A stretch of 52,903 nucleotides of DNA from DASZKW01 sp035552775 (lineage in GTDB: Bacteria > Actinomycetota > Acidimicrobiia > Acidimicrobiales > Palsa-688): assembly GCA_035552775.1 (NCBI GenBank), contig DASZKW010000092.1, positions 1 to 52,903 of the forward strand, in the 5' to 3' direction. Positions 25,669 through 33,306 of the stretch are shown in pieces. The position numbers and the translations under genes were made by a program. Every line of letters starts with the position of its first letter. Within the stretch, counting starts at the first letter, position 1. The notes beneath the pieces are model-generated. The model was not told the DNA's origin. It made no database searches and was given only the letters and a program-made list of their open reading frames with translations.

Positions 25669-25720
25669 ATCGGACTCTTAATCCCTTGGTCGATGGGTTC
25701 GATCCCCACCGGGCGCACCA
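25669..25720 (+). pseudogene. 3' fragment of tRNA-Lys (CTT), possible old att site
   Basis: The stretch starting cggactcttaatccc matches the anticodon arm of tRNA-Lys (loop ACTCTTAAT, anticodon CTT), followed by a variable region, T-arm tgggttcgatcccca and a 3' end cgggcgcacca. The matching 5' half (acceptor and D-arm) is absent; the hairpin sits in its place. It is probably the footprint of an integration into a tRNA-Lys gene. Confidence 0.65.
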
Positions 25721-25808
25721 CGAAGCATTGCTGCTCAGGGGGTGGCCCGCCATGGGACACGAGGCACATGGAGACCTTTCGGCCTGGTAGCTGGTGTATG
25801 CATTGTGC

Positions 25809-25814
25809 TACGAT
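25809..25814 (+). promoter_or_regulatory. Possible -10 box of the antitoxin gene
   Basis: TACGAT lies 7-12 bases before the antitoxin ATG at 25821 in a locally AT-rich stretch, implying a leaderless or nearly leaderless mRNA. No Shine-Dalgarno is visible. Confidence 0.35.
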
Positions 25815-25820
25815 GATGAC

Positions 25821-26210
25821 ATGTCTGAGAACGTGTCGGTCCGCTTGGAGGACAGCCTGGCCCAGCGGCTGCGCGTCCGGGCCCGTGCTGCTGGAGAGAC
25901 CCTGTCGGACCGGCTGCGGCGTTACGCCGACGAAGGGGTCCGGCGCGACGAACACCCGCTGATCACGTTCCGTGACGGGCCCACGGGACGCCGGGCTGGT
26001 CTGGTTGGCGGTCCTGATGTGTGGGAAGTGGTGATGTGGATCGAGGATCTGTCGGACGAGACGGATCCGATTGCAGCGCTGGTTGGAGAATCGGAGCTGA
26101 GCCGGCCACAGATCGACGCCGCGCTGCGCTACCGAGCCGCCTACTCAGACGAGATCGGTGCGCGCATCGAGTTGCATCGCCAAGAGACAGCTGCGGCTTC
26201 GAACATTTGA
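25821..26210 (+). CDS. Antitoxin: ribbon-helix-helix plus DUF433-like domain
   Basis: 129 aa. The N-terminus (MSENVSVRLEDSLAQRLRVRARAAGETLSDRLRRYADEGVRRDE) has the short strand and two helices of a ribbon-helix-helix DNA-binding domain. The rest (HPLITFRDGPTGRRAGLVGGPDVWEVVMWIEDL...SRPQIDAALRYRAAYSDEI) is DUF433-like, a wing/antitoxin domain that often accompanies DUF5615 PIN-like toxins. The ATG at 25821 is used because no family homology precedes it. Its TGA overlaps the TTG start of the next gene. Inside the tRNA-Cys island; local base composition is less GC-rich than the chromosome around it. Confidence 0.75.
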   Translation: MSENVSVRLEDSLAQRLRVRARAAGETLSDRLRRYADEGVRRDEHPLITFRDGPTGRRAGLVGGPDVWEVVMWIEDLSDETDPIAALVGESELSRPQIDAALRYRAAYSDEIGARIELHRQETAAASNI

Positions 26211-26563
26211 AGCTCCTGCTCGACGAGATGTACCCGCCGGCCCTGGCGGATGCACTGCGGGCAAGTGGCATCGACGCCTCCACTGTTGGCGAGCGAGGGT
26301 TGGCCGGACGGTCCGACTCCGACGTTCTGGCCGCGGCGGTCGACGATGGCTACGTAGTGCTTACCGAAAACGTTGCCGACTTCGCTCGTATCGCCGCCGA
26401 ACGCCTTACCGCAGGGCGACATCACTCGGGAGTATTGATCGCTCTGTCCTCGCGGTTCTCTCGTCGACCCAGCGGGATCCCCAAGATCGCCGCAGCCGTC
26501 CGAGCCATTACGGAAGAGGAGCTCGAAGACCGCCTCGTCTACCTGGAACAGCCGTCCGAATAG
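26207..26563 (+). CDS. DUF5615 PIN-like toxin
   Basis: 118 aa, TTG start overlapping the antitoxin stop (TTGA). KLLLDEMYPPALADALRASGIDASTVGERGLAGRSDSDVLAAAVDDGYVVLTENVADFARIA is the DUF5615/Mut7-C-like PIN fold: first Asp in LLDE, second in SDSDVL, third in TENVADF (usually NxxDF). These are predicted ribonuclease toxins neutralised by the preceding DUF433-type protein. Codon choice and composition (e.g. gtagtgcttaccgaaaac) differ from the GC-saturated chromosomal genes, consistent with transfer. Confidence 0.75.
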   Translation: MKLLLDEMYPPALADALRASGIDASTVGERGLAGRSDSDVLAAAVDDGYVVLTENVADFARIAAERLTAGRHHSGVLIALSSRFSRRPSGIPKIAAAVRAITEEELEDRLVYLEQPSE

Positions 26564-26580
26564 ACAACCCGGAATAGGGG

Positions 26581-27708
26581 CTACACCAGGTCGGCGGGTT
26601 TCGACCAAAGGTAGGCGAGGGCGGTCGCTCGTGGCAGCAACCAGCGGGCCGAGGGGCCCCCTTCCCAGCTCCCTCGGCAGGTGTTGATCAGGTCCAGGCC
26701 GACGAGGACGGACTCAAGGCGATAGAGGTCGCTGCGGAGCCGGGCCTCGTCGAGGCGCTGGCCCTGGCTGGTGACCCACCGGTCACCGAGCAGGTCCAGC
26801 AGGCGCCCGGCCATGTCCTGTGGCTTCGACGGACCTTCGGCGGCGAGAAGTGCGAGGGCGTCGGTTGTGAGCAGCGACTCGCATCCGTACTGCGGTCCGA
26901 ACCACGATCGAAGGCGGCGAATCACTTCCATGTCGTCGCCAGCGATTCGCGTGGGGGCGAGGACACCCTTGCGCAGTCGGAGCAGGCCGACCTCACGTAG
27001 GAGGTCATGTAGGGCTGCCAACGGCGGCAGGTCCTCCTCGATGGACGCCGGGCGCGCATCGAAGCCCCACTTGGGAAACTGCTCTTGGACCTGGCGCACA
27101 AACACCCGGGGTAGGCGGCCTCCAGGTGTCAGCTTGACCCCGTCGGCGACCAGCGAGAGCAATAGCCGTACCGGGGTCGGCACCTGACCGACTGTCTGCT
27201 GGACGAGGAGGTCGACAGTCGCGAGGTCGAAGGTGTCCCTCCAGGCTGCCGCCCAACCTCGCATGTGCTCGTGTTCTGGGTCCGTCGGGTTGGCCATCAC
27301 AGTCAGGAAGTCGGCGTAGCCGTGCGGTCCGCCGACGTCTTCGGGAGGGCAGGCCCCCTCGCCGTCGACGACACCGGCCCGATCAGCTCCAGGGCCGACC
27401 ACCACCACTTCGTGCTCCCAGCCGTCGCCGAAGTCGTACAGGTAGGTGAACCGGGCAGGCAGCGAGCGCAGTGGCACGCCGGTCTCGGCCCGCTCGTCGT
27501 CGAATTCATTGAAACCGTCGATGTCAGGCATCCCGTAAAGGATGTCGTCGGCCACGAACTGGTGGAGGTGGGAGTCGGTCCAGCCGATGGCGACCTGCAG
27601 CAGATCGTGCAGTTCGGGCAAGAGGACGCCGGCCGGCACGTCTAGCACCCGCACCACTGTCGGCTCCACCTCGCTCATCGTCACCCGAAGGCGAGTGGTT
27701 CTCATCAT
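26581..27708 (-). CDS. Plasmid pRiA4b ORF-3-like family protein
   Basis: About 375 aa from the ATG pair at 27708/27705. The N-terminal 180 residues carry the pRiA4b ORF-3 fold: RVTMSEVEPTVVRVLDVPAGVLLPELHDLLQVAIGWTDSHLHQF, FTYLYDFGDGWEHEVVV, CPPEDVGGPHGYADFL and NPTDPEHE. This domain occurs on plasmids and mobile islands, with no proven function. The C-terminal 190 residues are helical and not recognised. Runs opposite to the SEC-C gene with a 58-base divergent gap. Typical island cargo. Confidence 0.85.
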   Translation of the reverse strand: MMRTTRLRVTMSEVEPTVVRVLDVPAGVLLPELHDLLQVAIGWTDSHLHQFVADDILYGMPDIDGFNEFDDERAETGVPLRSLPARFTYLYDFGDGWEHEVVVVGPGADRAGVVDGEGACPPEDVGGPHGYADFLTVMANPTDPEHEHMRGWAAAWRDTFDLATVDLLVQQTVGQVPTPVRLLLSLVADGVKLTPGGRLPRVFVRQVQEQFPKWGFDARPASIEEDLPPLAALHDLLREVGLLRLRKGVLAPTRIAGDDMEVIRRLRSWFGPQYGCESLLTTDALALLAAEGPSKPQDMAGRLLDLLGDRWVTSQGQRLDEARLRSDLYRLESVLVGLDLINTCRGSWEGGPSARWLLPRATALAYLWSKPADLV

Positions 27709-27766
27709 CGAGACGCTATGGGCTGCCGCGCCTTGGTGGATCCGACGCCGACGAGCCTGGAGGGAG

Positions 27767-28912
27767 ATGGCGGAGATCAGCTTCAACGAGTCCTACGGAC
27801 AGATCCGGGCCATCAACGTGCGCGTGCAGGAAGCCGAGAAGGCTAAGGATTGGGGCGCAGCAATCGCCGGCCTTCACGAGCTGCTCGACCAACCTTGCGC
27901 CCACCACCAGGTGGCCGCCTACGAGGTGTGGGACAACATCCACGAGCTCCACAAGAGCGCCGGCGACTACGACGCCGCCATCGCCGCCAAGCAGGAAGCG
28001 GTGCGGGCGGGTTACCGGTCGGAGCCCCACCCCGACGCAGACATCGCCGAGTGCCACCTCCTGGCCGGCAGGCGGGCCGAGGCGGATGCACTATTCGCCG
28101 ACCTCCGGGCGAGGACACCGGACGACGTCTGGCTGTACAACTCGGCGGGCTTCTCCTACGCCGCGGTCCCAGATCACCGCGAATCGGCCCGGTGGTTCCG
28201 CGACGGCATCGACGTCGCTCTCCGCACCGGGGACCCCGACCAGGTCGTGGTCCAGCTCCTCGAAGGCCTGGAGGCAGCCTGGAAGGCGCTCGGCGAGAGT
28301 CCGGAATCAGGACTGAACGACCGGGTCGAAGCCTTCGTCGAGGCGTGGCAGCCGCCTCCCGGTCGAGTTCGGCACCATTGGGGCGGCGACCCGCCCCCGC
28401 TCCAACAGCGGCGATGCGCACACTGCGGCTTCGACTCGGCCATCCTGAAAGCCTCAGTAGGGCCCCAGGACACCACCCGCTTCGATGCCCTCCCTGAGTT
28501 CCCGAGCCGACAAACGTCCCGCCTTCCAAGCTCGATGGTGGTGTCGCTTGCCTGGTTCCCCCGAGGCGAGTGGGACAAGGCGACAGCCACATGGCCGGAC
28601 CTCCTCGAGGAGCTGCCGGCCGACCACACGGCGTACAGCCATCGAATCGAGGCGCGGATGAAGCGCCTGGCGCGCACCCTTGCCGGCCACCCCATGCGGG
28701 TGGCGCCCATGACCGTCGAAGATCTCACCGAGTTCTCCGCGGAAGAAGGTGAATCTCCTGGGACAGGGGAGGCCCGCTCCTCCTACGCGGCTGAGATCGC
28801 CCGGCGGGACGACGCCGTTGCTTGGCCACCGGGAAGAAACGCCCCCTGCTGGTGTGGCTCGGACCACAAGTACAAGACCTGCTGTGGGCCGATTCCATCG
28901 GCGCCGGAATGA
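27767..28912 (+). CDS. SEC-C motif protein with TPR-like N-terminus
   Basis: 381 aa. The N-terminal half has helical repeats resembling TPRs (AIAGLHELLDQPCAHHQVAAYEVWDNIHELHKSAGDYDAAIAAKQEAVRAG; AECHLLAGRRAEADALFADL; WLYNSAGFSYAAVPDHRESARWFRDGIDVAL). Residues near 225-232 have a CAHCGF pair. The C-terminus ends with a SEC-C zinc knuckle GRNAPCWCGSDHKYKTCCG. SEC-C proteins bind metals and often nucleic acid or ribosome-associated partners; function here unknown. ATG at 27767 is preceded directly by GGAGGGAG. Last gene inside the island. Confidence 0.85.
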   Translation: MAEISFNESYGQIRAINVRVQEAEKAKDWGAAIAGLHELLDQPCAHHQVAAYEVWDNIHELHKSAGDYDAAIAAKQEAVRAGYRSEPHPDADIAECHLLAGRRAEADALFADLRARTPDDVWLYNSAGFSYAAVPDHRESARWFRDGIDVALRTGDPDQVVVQLLEGLEAAWKALGESPESGLNDRVEAFVEAWQPPPGRVRHHWGGDPPPLQQRRCAHCGFDSAILKASVGPQDTTRFDALPEFPSRQTSRLPSSMVVSLAWFPRGEWDKATATWPDLLEELPADHTAYSHRIEARMKRLARTLAGHPMRVAPMTVEDLTEFSAEEGESPGTGEARSSYAAEIARRDDAVAWPPGRNAPCWCGSDHKYKTCCGPIPSAPE

Positions 28913-28934
28913 CGCACAAGAGGGGCCGCTTTCC

Positions 28935-28976
28935 ATCCCGCGAAAATCCCGCGGCATCCCGCGAGAATCCCGCGGC
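28935..28976. repeat. Tandem direct repeat near island right end
   Basis: Two adjacent 21-base copies (28935-28955 and 28956-28976) that differ at one base; the second is identical over 21 bases to 25528-25548 near the left end. They lie 123-164 bases inside the right att repeat, and the left copy 63 bases inside the left one. Confidence 0.7.
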
Positions 28977-29098
28977 CGCCGCCGTCCGGCGCCGTCCATT
29001 TCTGTCCGGGTTCCGCCAGAGCCGGTGCCCCTGACCAGCACTTATAGTCGCACACGGACGCCGACGGTCAGTCGCGGACAAAAGTGGAACATTGCGCT

Positions 29099-29150
29099 GC
29101 AAGGGCCTGCAAAGCCCTGTACACCGGTTCGATTCCGGTCGCCGCCTCCA
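29099..29150 (+). repeat. attR-type repeat: copy of the tRNA-Cys 3' end
   Basis: 52-base copy of 25414-25465 with one mismatch, lacking the tRNA 5' half. Defines a 3.6 kb insertion (25466-29098). No integrase gene is visible within it, so the element is either decayed or mobilised in trans. Confidence 0.85.
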
Positions 29151-29159
29151 GCAAAAGGC

Positions 29160-29571
29160 CTGCTCAGCCGGTGCCCGAACCGTTCCCGAGCGCGAGCCGG
29201 ACCGGACCTTGGATGCGCCGCTGCCGGGCTGCCGCCCTGACTGCGGCTGCGGCCGTCGAGCCCCGCCTGGCCCAGTGGCGCGACCGCCTGGGTGAAGCCA
29301 CCGGCCAACAGTCCCGAGCAGACATCCGACGCGATTGGGGCGGCGGGCAGCCAGCTCGGCCCGAAACCTGAAGGCCTGGGACATGTGGCTGCACTACCGG
29401 ATGGGGCTGAGCTTTGGGCGTGTCGCCGAGGTTCTCGCCCATCTCGGGATCGACGTAACAGCCGGTGCGATCTGCCAGTCCTCGGCGAAGGCAGCATCGA
29501 CCGAACTGGTCCCCGTGCACGCCGAGCTGGTTGCCCGAGCGAACCGCTCGAAGACGATCACGATGGACTAG
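29160..29571 (+). pseudogene. Decayed IS66-type transposase fragment
   Basis: Pieces of one transposase are spread over three frames: EPDRTLDAPLPGC with a Cys-rich zinc-like stretch (frame of 29092), SPEQTSDAIGAAGSQLGP (frame of 29292), then LKAWDMWLHYRMGLSFGRVAEVLAHLGIDVTAGAICQ (frame of 29335) ending in a stop right after ITMD, where an intact gene would continue into the DDE domain (DETGW). At least two frameshifts and loss of the catalytic half make it non-functional. It abuts the attR repeat. Confidence 0.6.
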
Positions 29572-29600
29572 GCCAGTCGGCCGGTCGCCGACCTGGTAGA

Positions 29601-30476
29601 TCAGCGGGTCAGCGGCGCTGGGCCGACAGCGTCATGACGCGAAGTTATCCCCCGATCGCCCCCGCCGGCCGTGGGGGTAGCGGCGCCCGGTCGGTCGAGG
29701 CGGTAACGCTCGAAGCCGGGGGTGGCCCACCCGGTGCCGTCCGTGCGGATCACCAAGGCTTCGTGGTCGGCCAGGGCCGCCAGCCAGCCAGGAGCATCGT
29801 CGCCCATAGCCAGCGCCGCCGTCGCGTAGGCGTCGGTCACGGTGAGCTCGGGGCCAACGACGGTGACCGCCGCCAGAGCGGTGGCCGGCAGACCACGGTG
29901 GGGGTCGATGACATGGAAGCCGCGCTCGTAGGTCCCGGAGGTGGCGACCGCCCCCTCGTCCAGACCGACCACCGCGCAGAAGGCGTCGAGGTGGAGCGGA
30001 TGGCGGATGGCCACCTGCCAGGGCCGGCCGGCGCCGGCCGCCCCCCGCAGGCGCACGTCCCCGCCGGCGTCGATGGCGTGGTCGGCCCACCCGGCTGCGG
30101 CCAGCAGGGTTGAGGCCCGCTCGACCGACCATCCCTTCACCACACCCGACGGATCGAGGTGACCGCCGGCCCGGGCATCGAAGTAGCCACCGGTCTCTGC
30201 CCGCAGCCGGTCGCACAGCGCGAGGACCTCCCGCACCAGCGGGTGACATTCGGCGGTCGTGAGGTCGCCTCGCTCGAGCCTGCTGATCTCACTCTCGGGC
30301 TTGTAGGTGCTGAAGGTGGCATCGACCCAGTGCATCCACGCGATTACCTGGTCGATGGCGCTCTGCGCCGTCGCCTCGGACTCGGTTGCCAGCAGTTGCC
30401 GGCGGCGAGCCCCGGCCCGCACCTCGACAGTGACGACGGTGCCCATGACCGCCTCGGCGTGGCGCGCCGCGATCAA
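29601..30476 (-). CDS. apbE: FAD:protein FMN transferase ApbE
   Basis: About 291 aa. ApbE motifs: MGTVVTVEV at the N-terminus, WMHWVDATFSTYKPESEISRLER, ETGGYFDARAGGHLDPSGVVKGWSVERA, DAGGDVRLRG, SGTYERGFHVIDPHRG, and VTDAYATAALAMG with the metal-binding Asp/Thr. Transfers FMN from FAD to a Ser/Thr of a target protein. The TTG at 30476 overlaps the stop of the FMN-binding protein gene (TTGA); an ATG at 30446 is an alternative that keeps all conserved motifs. No clear signal peptide, unlike many exported ApbE proteins. Natural partner: the FMN-binding protein just upstream. Confidence 0.92.
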   Translation of the reverse strand: MIAARHAEAVMGTVVTVEVRAGARRRQLLATESEATAQSAIDQVIAWMHWVDATFSTYKPESEISRLERGDLTTAECHPLVREVLALCDRLRAETGGYFDARAGGHLDPSGVVKGWSVERASTLLAAAGWADHAIDAGGDVRLRGAAGAGRPWQVAIRHPLHLDAFCAVVGLDEGAVATSGTYERGFHVIDPHRGLPATALAAVTVVGPELTVTDAYATAALAMGDDAPGWLAALADHEALVIRTDGTGWATPGFERYRLDRPGAATPTAGGGDRGITSRHDAVGPAPLTR

Positions 30477-30994
30477 CCGCCGGCCTTGGTCAGGGCGGAT
30501 TGGAGGGCTTGGGCAAAGGCATCGCTGGTGTAGGTTGCGCCCGACACCACGTCGAACTGCAGGTTCTGGGCGGCGAGTGCCTCTTGGGTGAGGATTGGCA
30601 CCGCCTGGGAGTTGATGGATTGCGAGCGGGGGTCGGTCGCGCCCTCCTGGGGAACGTCGATGCTGGTGATCTTGCCGCCGATCATGGTGACCCGGATCTG
30701 GATGTCGCCGTAGCGGTACTGAACGTCCTCGCCGGTGAAGCTTCTCGGAGCGGCCCGCACCGTGGTGCTGGGCGTCGCTGTCGGTGGGGTTGTCCCGGTG
30801 CCACCGGACGAGGTCGTGGTGGGTGAAGGCTGGGTCGTGGACGGGGCGGTCGTGGACGAGCCTGGAGGGGACGGCGACGTCGATGGGGGCGCGACGGCTA
30901 CGTGGGAGCTCTTCACCGTGCCCGCCGACTTGTAGCCGAGCAGGGCGGTCAGGCCGACGACGGTTCCGGCGGTGGCGGCGATGGCGCGGCGCAT
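30473..30994 (-). CDS. Secreted FMN-binding domain protein (ApbE substrate)
   Basis: 173 aa. N-terminal signal/anchor (RRAIAATAGTVVGLTALLGY), then a 50-residue linker rich in Ser, Thr and Pro, then an FMN_bind domain of about 85 residues with QYRYGDIQIRVTMIGGKITSIDVP and the flavinylation motif DVVSGATYTSDAFAQAL, in which the Thr after SGA is the expected covalent FMN attachment site. Likely carries electrons outside the membrane. Lies between apbE and the ferric-reductase-like gene, both on the same strand. Confidence 0.92.
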   Translation of the reverse strand: MRRAIAATAGTVVGLTALLGYKSAGTVKSSHVAVAPPSTSPSPPGSSTTAPSTTQPSPTTTSSGGTGTTPPTATPSTTVRAAPRSFTGEDVQYRYGDIQIRVTMIGGKITSIDVPQEGATDPRSQSINSQAVPILTQEALAAQNLQFDVVSGATYTSDAFAQALQSALTKAGG

Positions 30995-31005
30995 TCAGCG
31001 TGTCC

Positions 31006-32412
31006 TTAGAGCTCGAAGTCTTCTCGGTAGATATGCCGGCGCAGCACGCCCGCCGCCTGGAGGGCGCCAACCGTGGCCGTCGACATGATCGGCGGCCCGC
31101 ACAAGAACACATCCCGTCGAGCCACGTCCGGTACCAGGCGGAGCAGATGGGCAGCGGTGAGGTAGTCGGGGTGCTGCCCGCTCCGCCCGATCAGGTAGTG
31201 CACCTGCGCCCTTCGTGCCCCGGCTATGTCTTCGAGCTCTCGGCGAAAGGTGACGTCGGCGGTGGTGCGGGCCCGGTAGATCAAGGTGACGTCACCGGGA
31301 CCGCCCGGCAACGACTCGAAGAGGGCTCGCAGCGGGGTGATGCCGACACCTGCGCCTATGAGCAGGACTTTACGCCGGGTCCTGCGCCGCTCGGTGAACG
31401 CCCCGTAAGGTCCTTCGGACAGGACCCGGACCCCGGGGCGTAGGTCGGCGAGAGCGCCGCTGTGGTCACCCAGTTGCTTCACGGTGAGCCGCAACCACTG
31501 GCCGTTGGGAGCAGCCGACAGGGAATAGGGGTGGGCCTGCCACCAGCCGTCCCTGGTCAAGAAGCGCCACATGAAGAACTGGCCTGACTCGGCCCGCAGG
31601 TCCGCCAGGCGATCTCCGGTCACGTAGATCGAGGTCTGCCCCGGCCCCTCCCTGACCACCTCGGCTACCCGCAGCCGGTGACGGGCGGCGTCGCGGAGGG
31701 GCTTGCCCACCCGGTACGACACGAGCAGCCCGCCGACCACCCCGTACATGGCGATCCACAGAGCCCGGTTGAGCGGGTGGGTGGCGAAGTCCACCCCGGT
31801 GGCGAACTGGTGAGCGAACGACAGGGCCAGGGCGATGTACGTGTACAGATGGATGAAGTACCAGGTGTGGTAGCTGACCCGGCGCCGGATGCCCCGGGCG
31901 GAGATCACGCCCACCACGACCAGGAGACCGAGCCCGACGGTGGCGGCCAGCATGTCGGTGTAGGTGAAGATCACCGACCTGGTTTCCGACACCACGCCGG
32001 TGTGAGCGGTGACGGCGTAGCCCCAGATCGTCAGCACGGCGTGAGCGACGAGCAGGGTGATGCTGTACTCCCCGTTGCGACGGTGCCACACTGCGAGGCG
32101 GTCCATCCCGATCAAGCGGTCCAGCCACGCCACACGCCCCATGAGGAGCACCTCGACGACTACCAGGTAGGTGCCCACCAGCCCGGTCACCCGGCCGGCG
32201 GCGGTGAGCCACGGTCCGAGGCCGCGGACCGATGCCGGCGACGTATCCAGCCACCACATCAGGCATACCAGCACGGCGCCGGCGCCCACCACCGCCGCCA
32301 CCAGACCCTCCCGGGTGGGCTGGTCGAGCTTCGCCAGCGAGGAGCTGACGACGTTGACCGGCGGTCGGCCCCGAGCGGAGCGCACGCCCCGCTGGCCTAC
32401 AGACGCGGTCAC
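31006..32412 (-). CDS. Ferric-reductase-like membrane flavocytochrome (FNR-type)
   Basis: About 468 aa from the GTG at 32412; a TTG at 32475 would add 21 residues. Residues about 40-215 hold six hydrophobic segments of a ferric-reductase-like domain with paired His (HRRNGEYSITLLVAHAVLTIWGY; SYHTWYFIHLYTYIALALSFAHQF) that could ligate haem. The rest is an FNR-like unit: FMWRFLTRDGWWQAHPYSLS (FAD), SEGPYGAF, LLIGAGVGITPLRALFESLP (NAD(P)), VFLCGPPIM and the terminal EDFEL. Would move electrons from NAD(P)H across the membrane, plausibly to the FMN-binding protein encoded next. Confidence 0.9.
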   Translation of the reverse strand: MTASVGQRGVRSARGRPPVNVVSSSLAKLDQPTREGLVAAVVGAGAVLVCLMWWLDTSPASVRGLGPWLTAAGRVTGLVGTYLVVVEVLLMGRVAWLDRLIGMDRLAVWHRRNGEYSITLLVAHAVLTIWGYAVTAHTGVVSETRSVIFTYTDMLAATVGLGLLVVVGVISARGIRRRVSYHTWYFIHLYTYIALALSFAHQFATGVDFATHPLNRALWIAMYGVVGGLLVSYRVGKPLRDAARHRLRVAEVVREGPGQTSIYVTGDRLADLRAESGQFFMWRFLTRDGWWQAHPYSLSAAPNGQWLRLTVKQLGDHSGALADLRPGVRVLSEGPYGAFTERRRTRRKVLLIGAGVGITPLRALFESLPGGPGDVTLIYRARTTADVTFRRELEDIAGARRAQVHYLIGRSGQHPDYLTAAHLLRLVPDVARRDVFLCGPPIMSTATVGALQAAGVLRRHIYREDFEL

Positions 32413-32640
32413 CCCAGCCGGTCCCGGACACGGCGCTCGACCTCGGGCGCGGCGAGTTCCAGCTTCACGCCACAAGATTGGCCGATCGAGCTAAGCGCTA
32501 CATGAGCGCGAGCCCCACGGAGGTTAAGAGCAGGTGAAGGTGGCGGTGACGCCCGCCGCGACTCGGGCAATCGGAGGCCGCCTGTCGTTGCATCCGGGCC
32601 ATCGGAGGTTTTATGGGCGTCGCAGGGGTACAAGACGCCG

Positions 32641-33165
32641 ATGAGCACCGATCGACAGCCGAGGCATCTGGCACCGACTGCCCACACTCCGGGTGAGGCG
32701 ACGGCCGACGCTTACCGCCAGGGCGCCGACCGCCCGCTCGGGGCGTTCCTGGCCCTGTTGGGTGCTTATGGCGCTGCGGTGGGCGCCGGGGCGGTCGTGG
32801 TGCGACGGAGAGGGGGCCTGGCTAACCGCTTGGGGGCGGCGGACACGGCCCTTCTCACCGCCGCCACCTTCCAGGTGAGCCGGGTGATCGCCAAGAGCGC
32901 GGTGACCAGTCCTCTGCGCGCCCCGTTCGCCCGCTTCGAAGGCACCTCGGGCGAAGCCGAGCTTCAAGAGGCCGTGCGAGGTTCGGGAGCACACAAGGCT
33001 GTCGGCGAGCTGCTCACCTGTCCGTTCTGCATCGGGCAGTGGGTGGCCACCGGCTTTGCCTTCGGTTTCATTATCGCCCCGCGAGCGACGCGCCTGGCGG
33101 CAACCGTCGTGACCGCAGTGGGCGGCGCCGACGTCCTTCACCTTCTCTACGACAAACTCCAGTAG
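32641..33165 (+). CDS. DUF1360 membrane protein
   Basis: 174 aa with membrane segments FLALLGAYGAAVGAGAVVV, VATGFAFGFIIA and ATVVTAVGGADVLHLL. The motif ELLTCPFCIGQWVA is diagnostic for DUF1360, a family of unknown function with a conserved CxxC. The ATG at 32641 gives a hydrophilic N-terminus of about 30 residues. Divergent from the flavocytochrome; 165-228 bases lie between. Confidence 0.88.
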   Translation: MSTDRQPRHLAPTAHTPGEATADAYRQGADRPLGAFLALLGAYGAAVGAGAVVVRRRGGLANRLGAADTALLTAATFQVSRVIAKSAVTSPLRAPFARFEGTSGEAELQEAVRGSGAHKAVGELLTCPFCIGQWVATGFAFGFIIAPRATRLAATVVTAVGGADVLHLLYDKLQ

Positions 33166-33306
33166 CCATACGCCCAGCGGGTCGGCAGGCGCCGCCGTCG
33201 GAGCCCGTCTGTCGCCCCCGTGTACCAAGTTGCGCGGCTGGTAGCGCCCGACACAAGCTAGTTTTAGGCTTCTGACCAAGTACGAGCGTGTCCGGGGGCA
33301 TCGATC

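Larger units (their letters stand above)
25466..25820. other. Gene-free island left end: direct repeat, hairpin, tRNA-Lys fragment
   Basis: 355 bases without a convincing gene. Contents: the repeat atcccgcgagaatcccgcg at 25528 (also at 28956, near-copy 28935), a perfect 10-bp hairpin at 25631-25668, a tRNA-Lys 3' fragment at 25669-25720, and a promoter for the antitoxin gene. Short ORFs crossing it show no coherent coding pattern. Confidence 0.6.

Noticed and set aside
25466..29098. Integrase or excisionase in the tRNA-Cys island
   Set aside because: No frame shows the R-H-R-Y active site of tyrosine recombinases or a serine recombinase catalytic domain.
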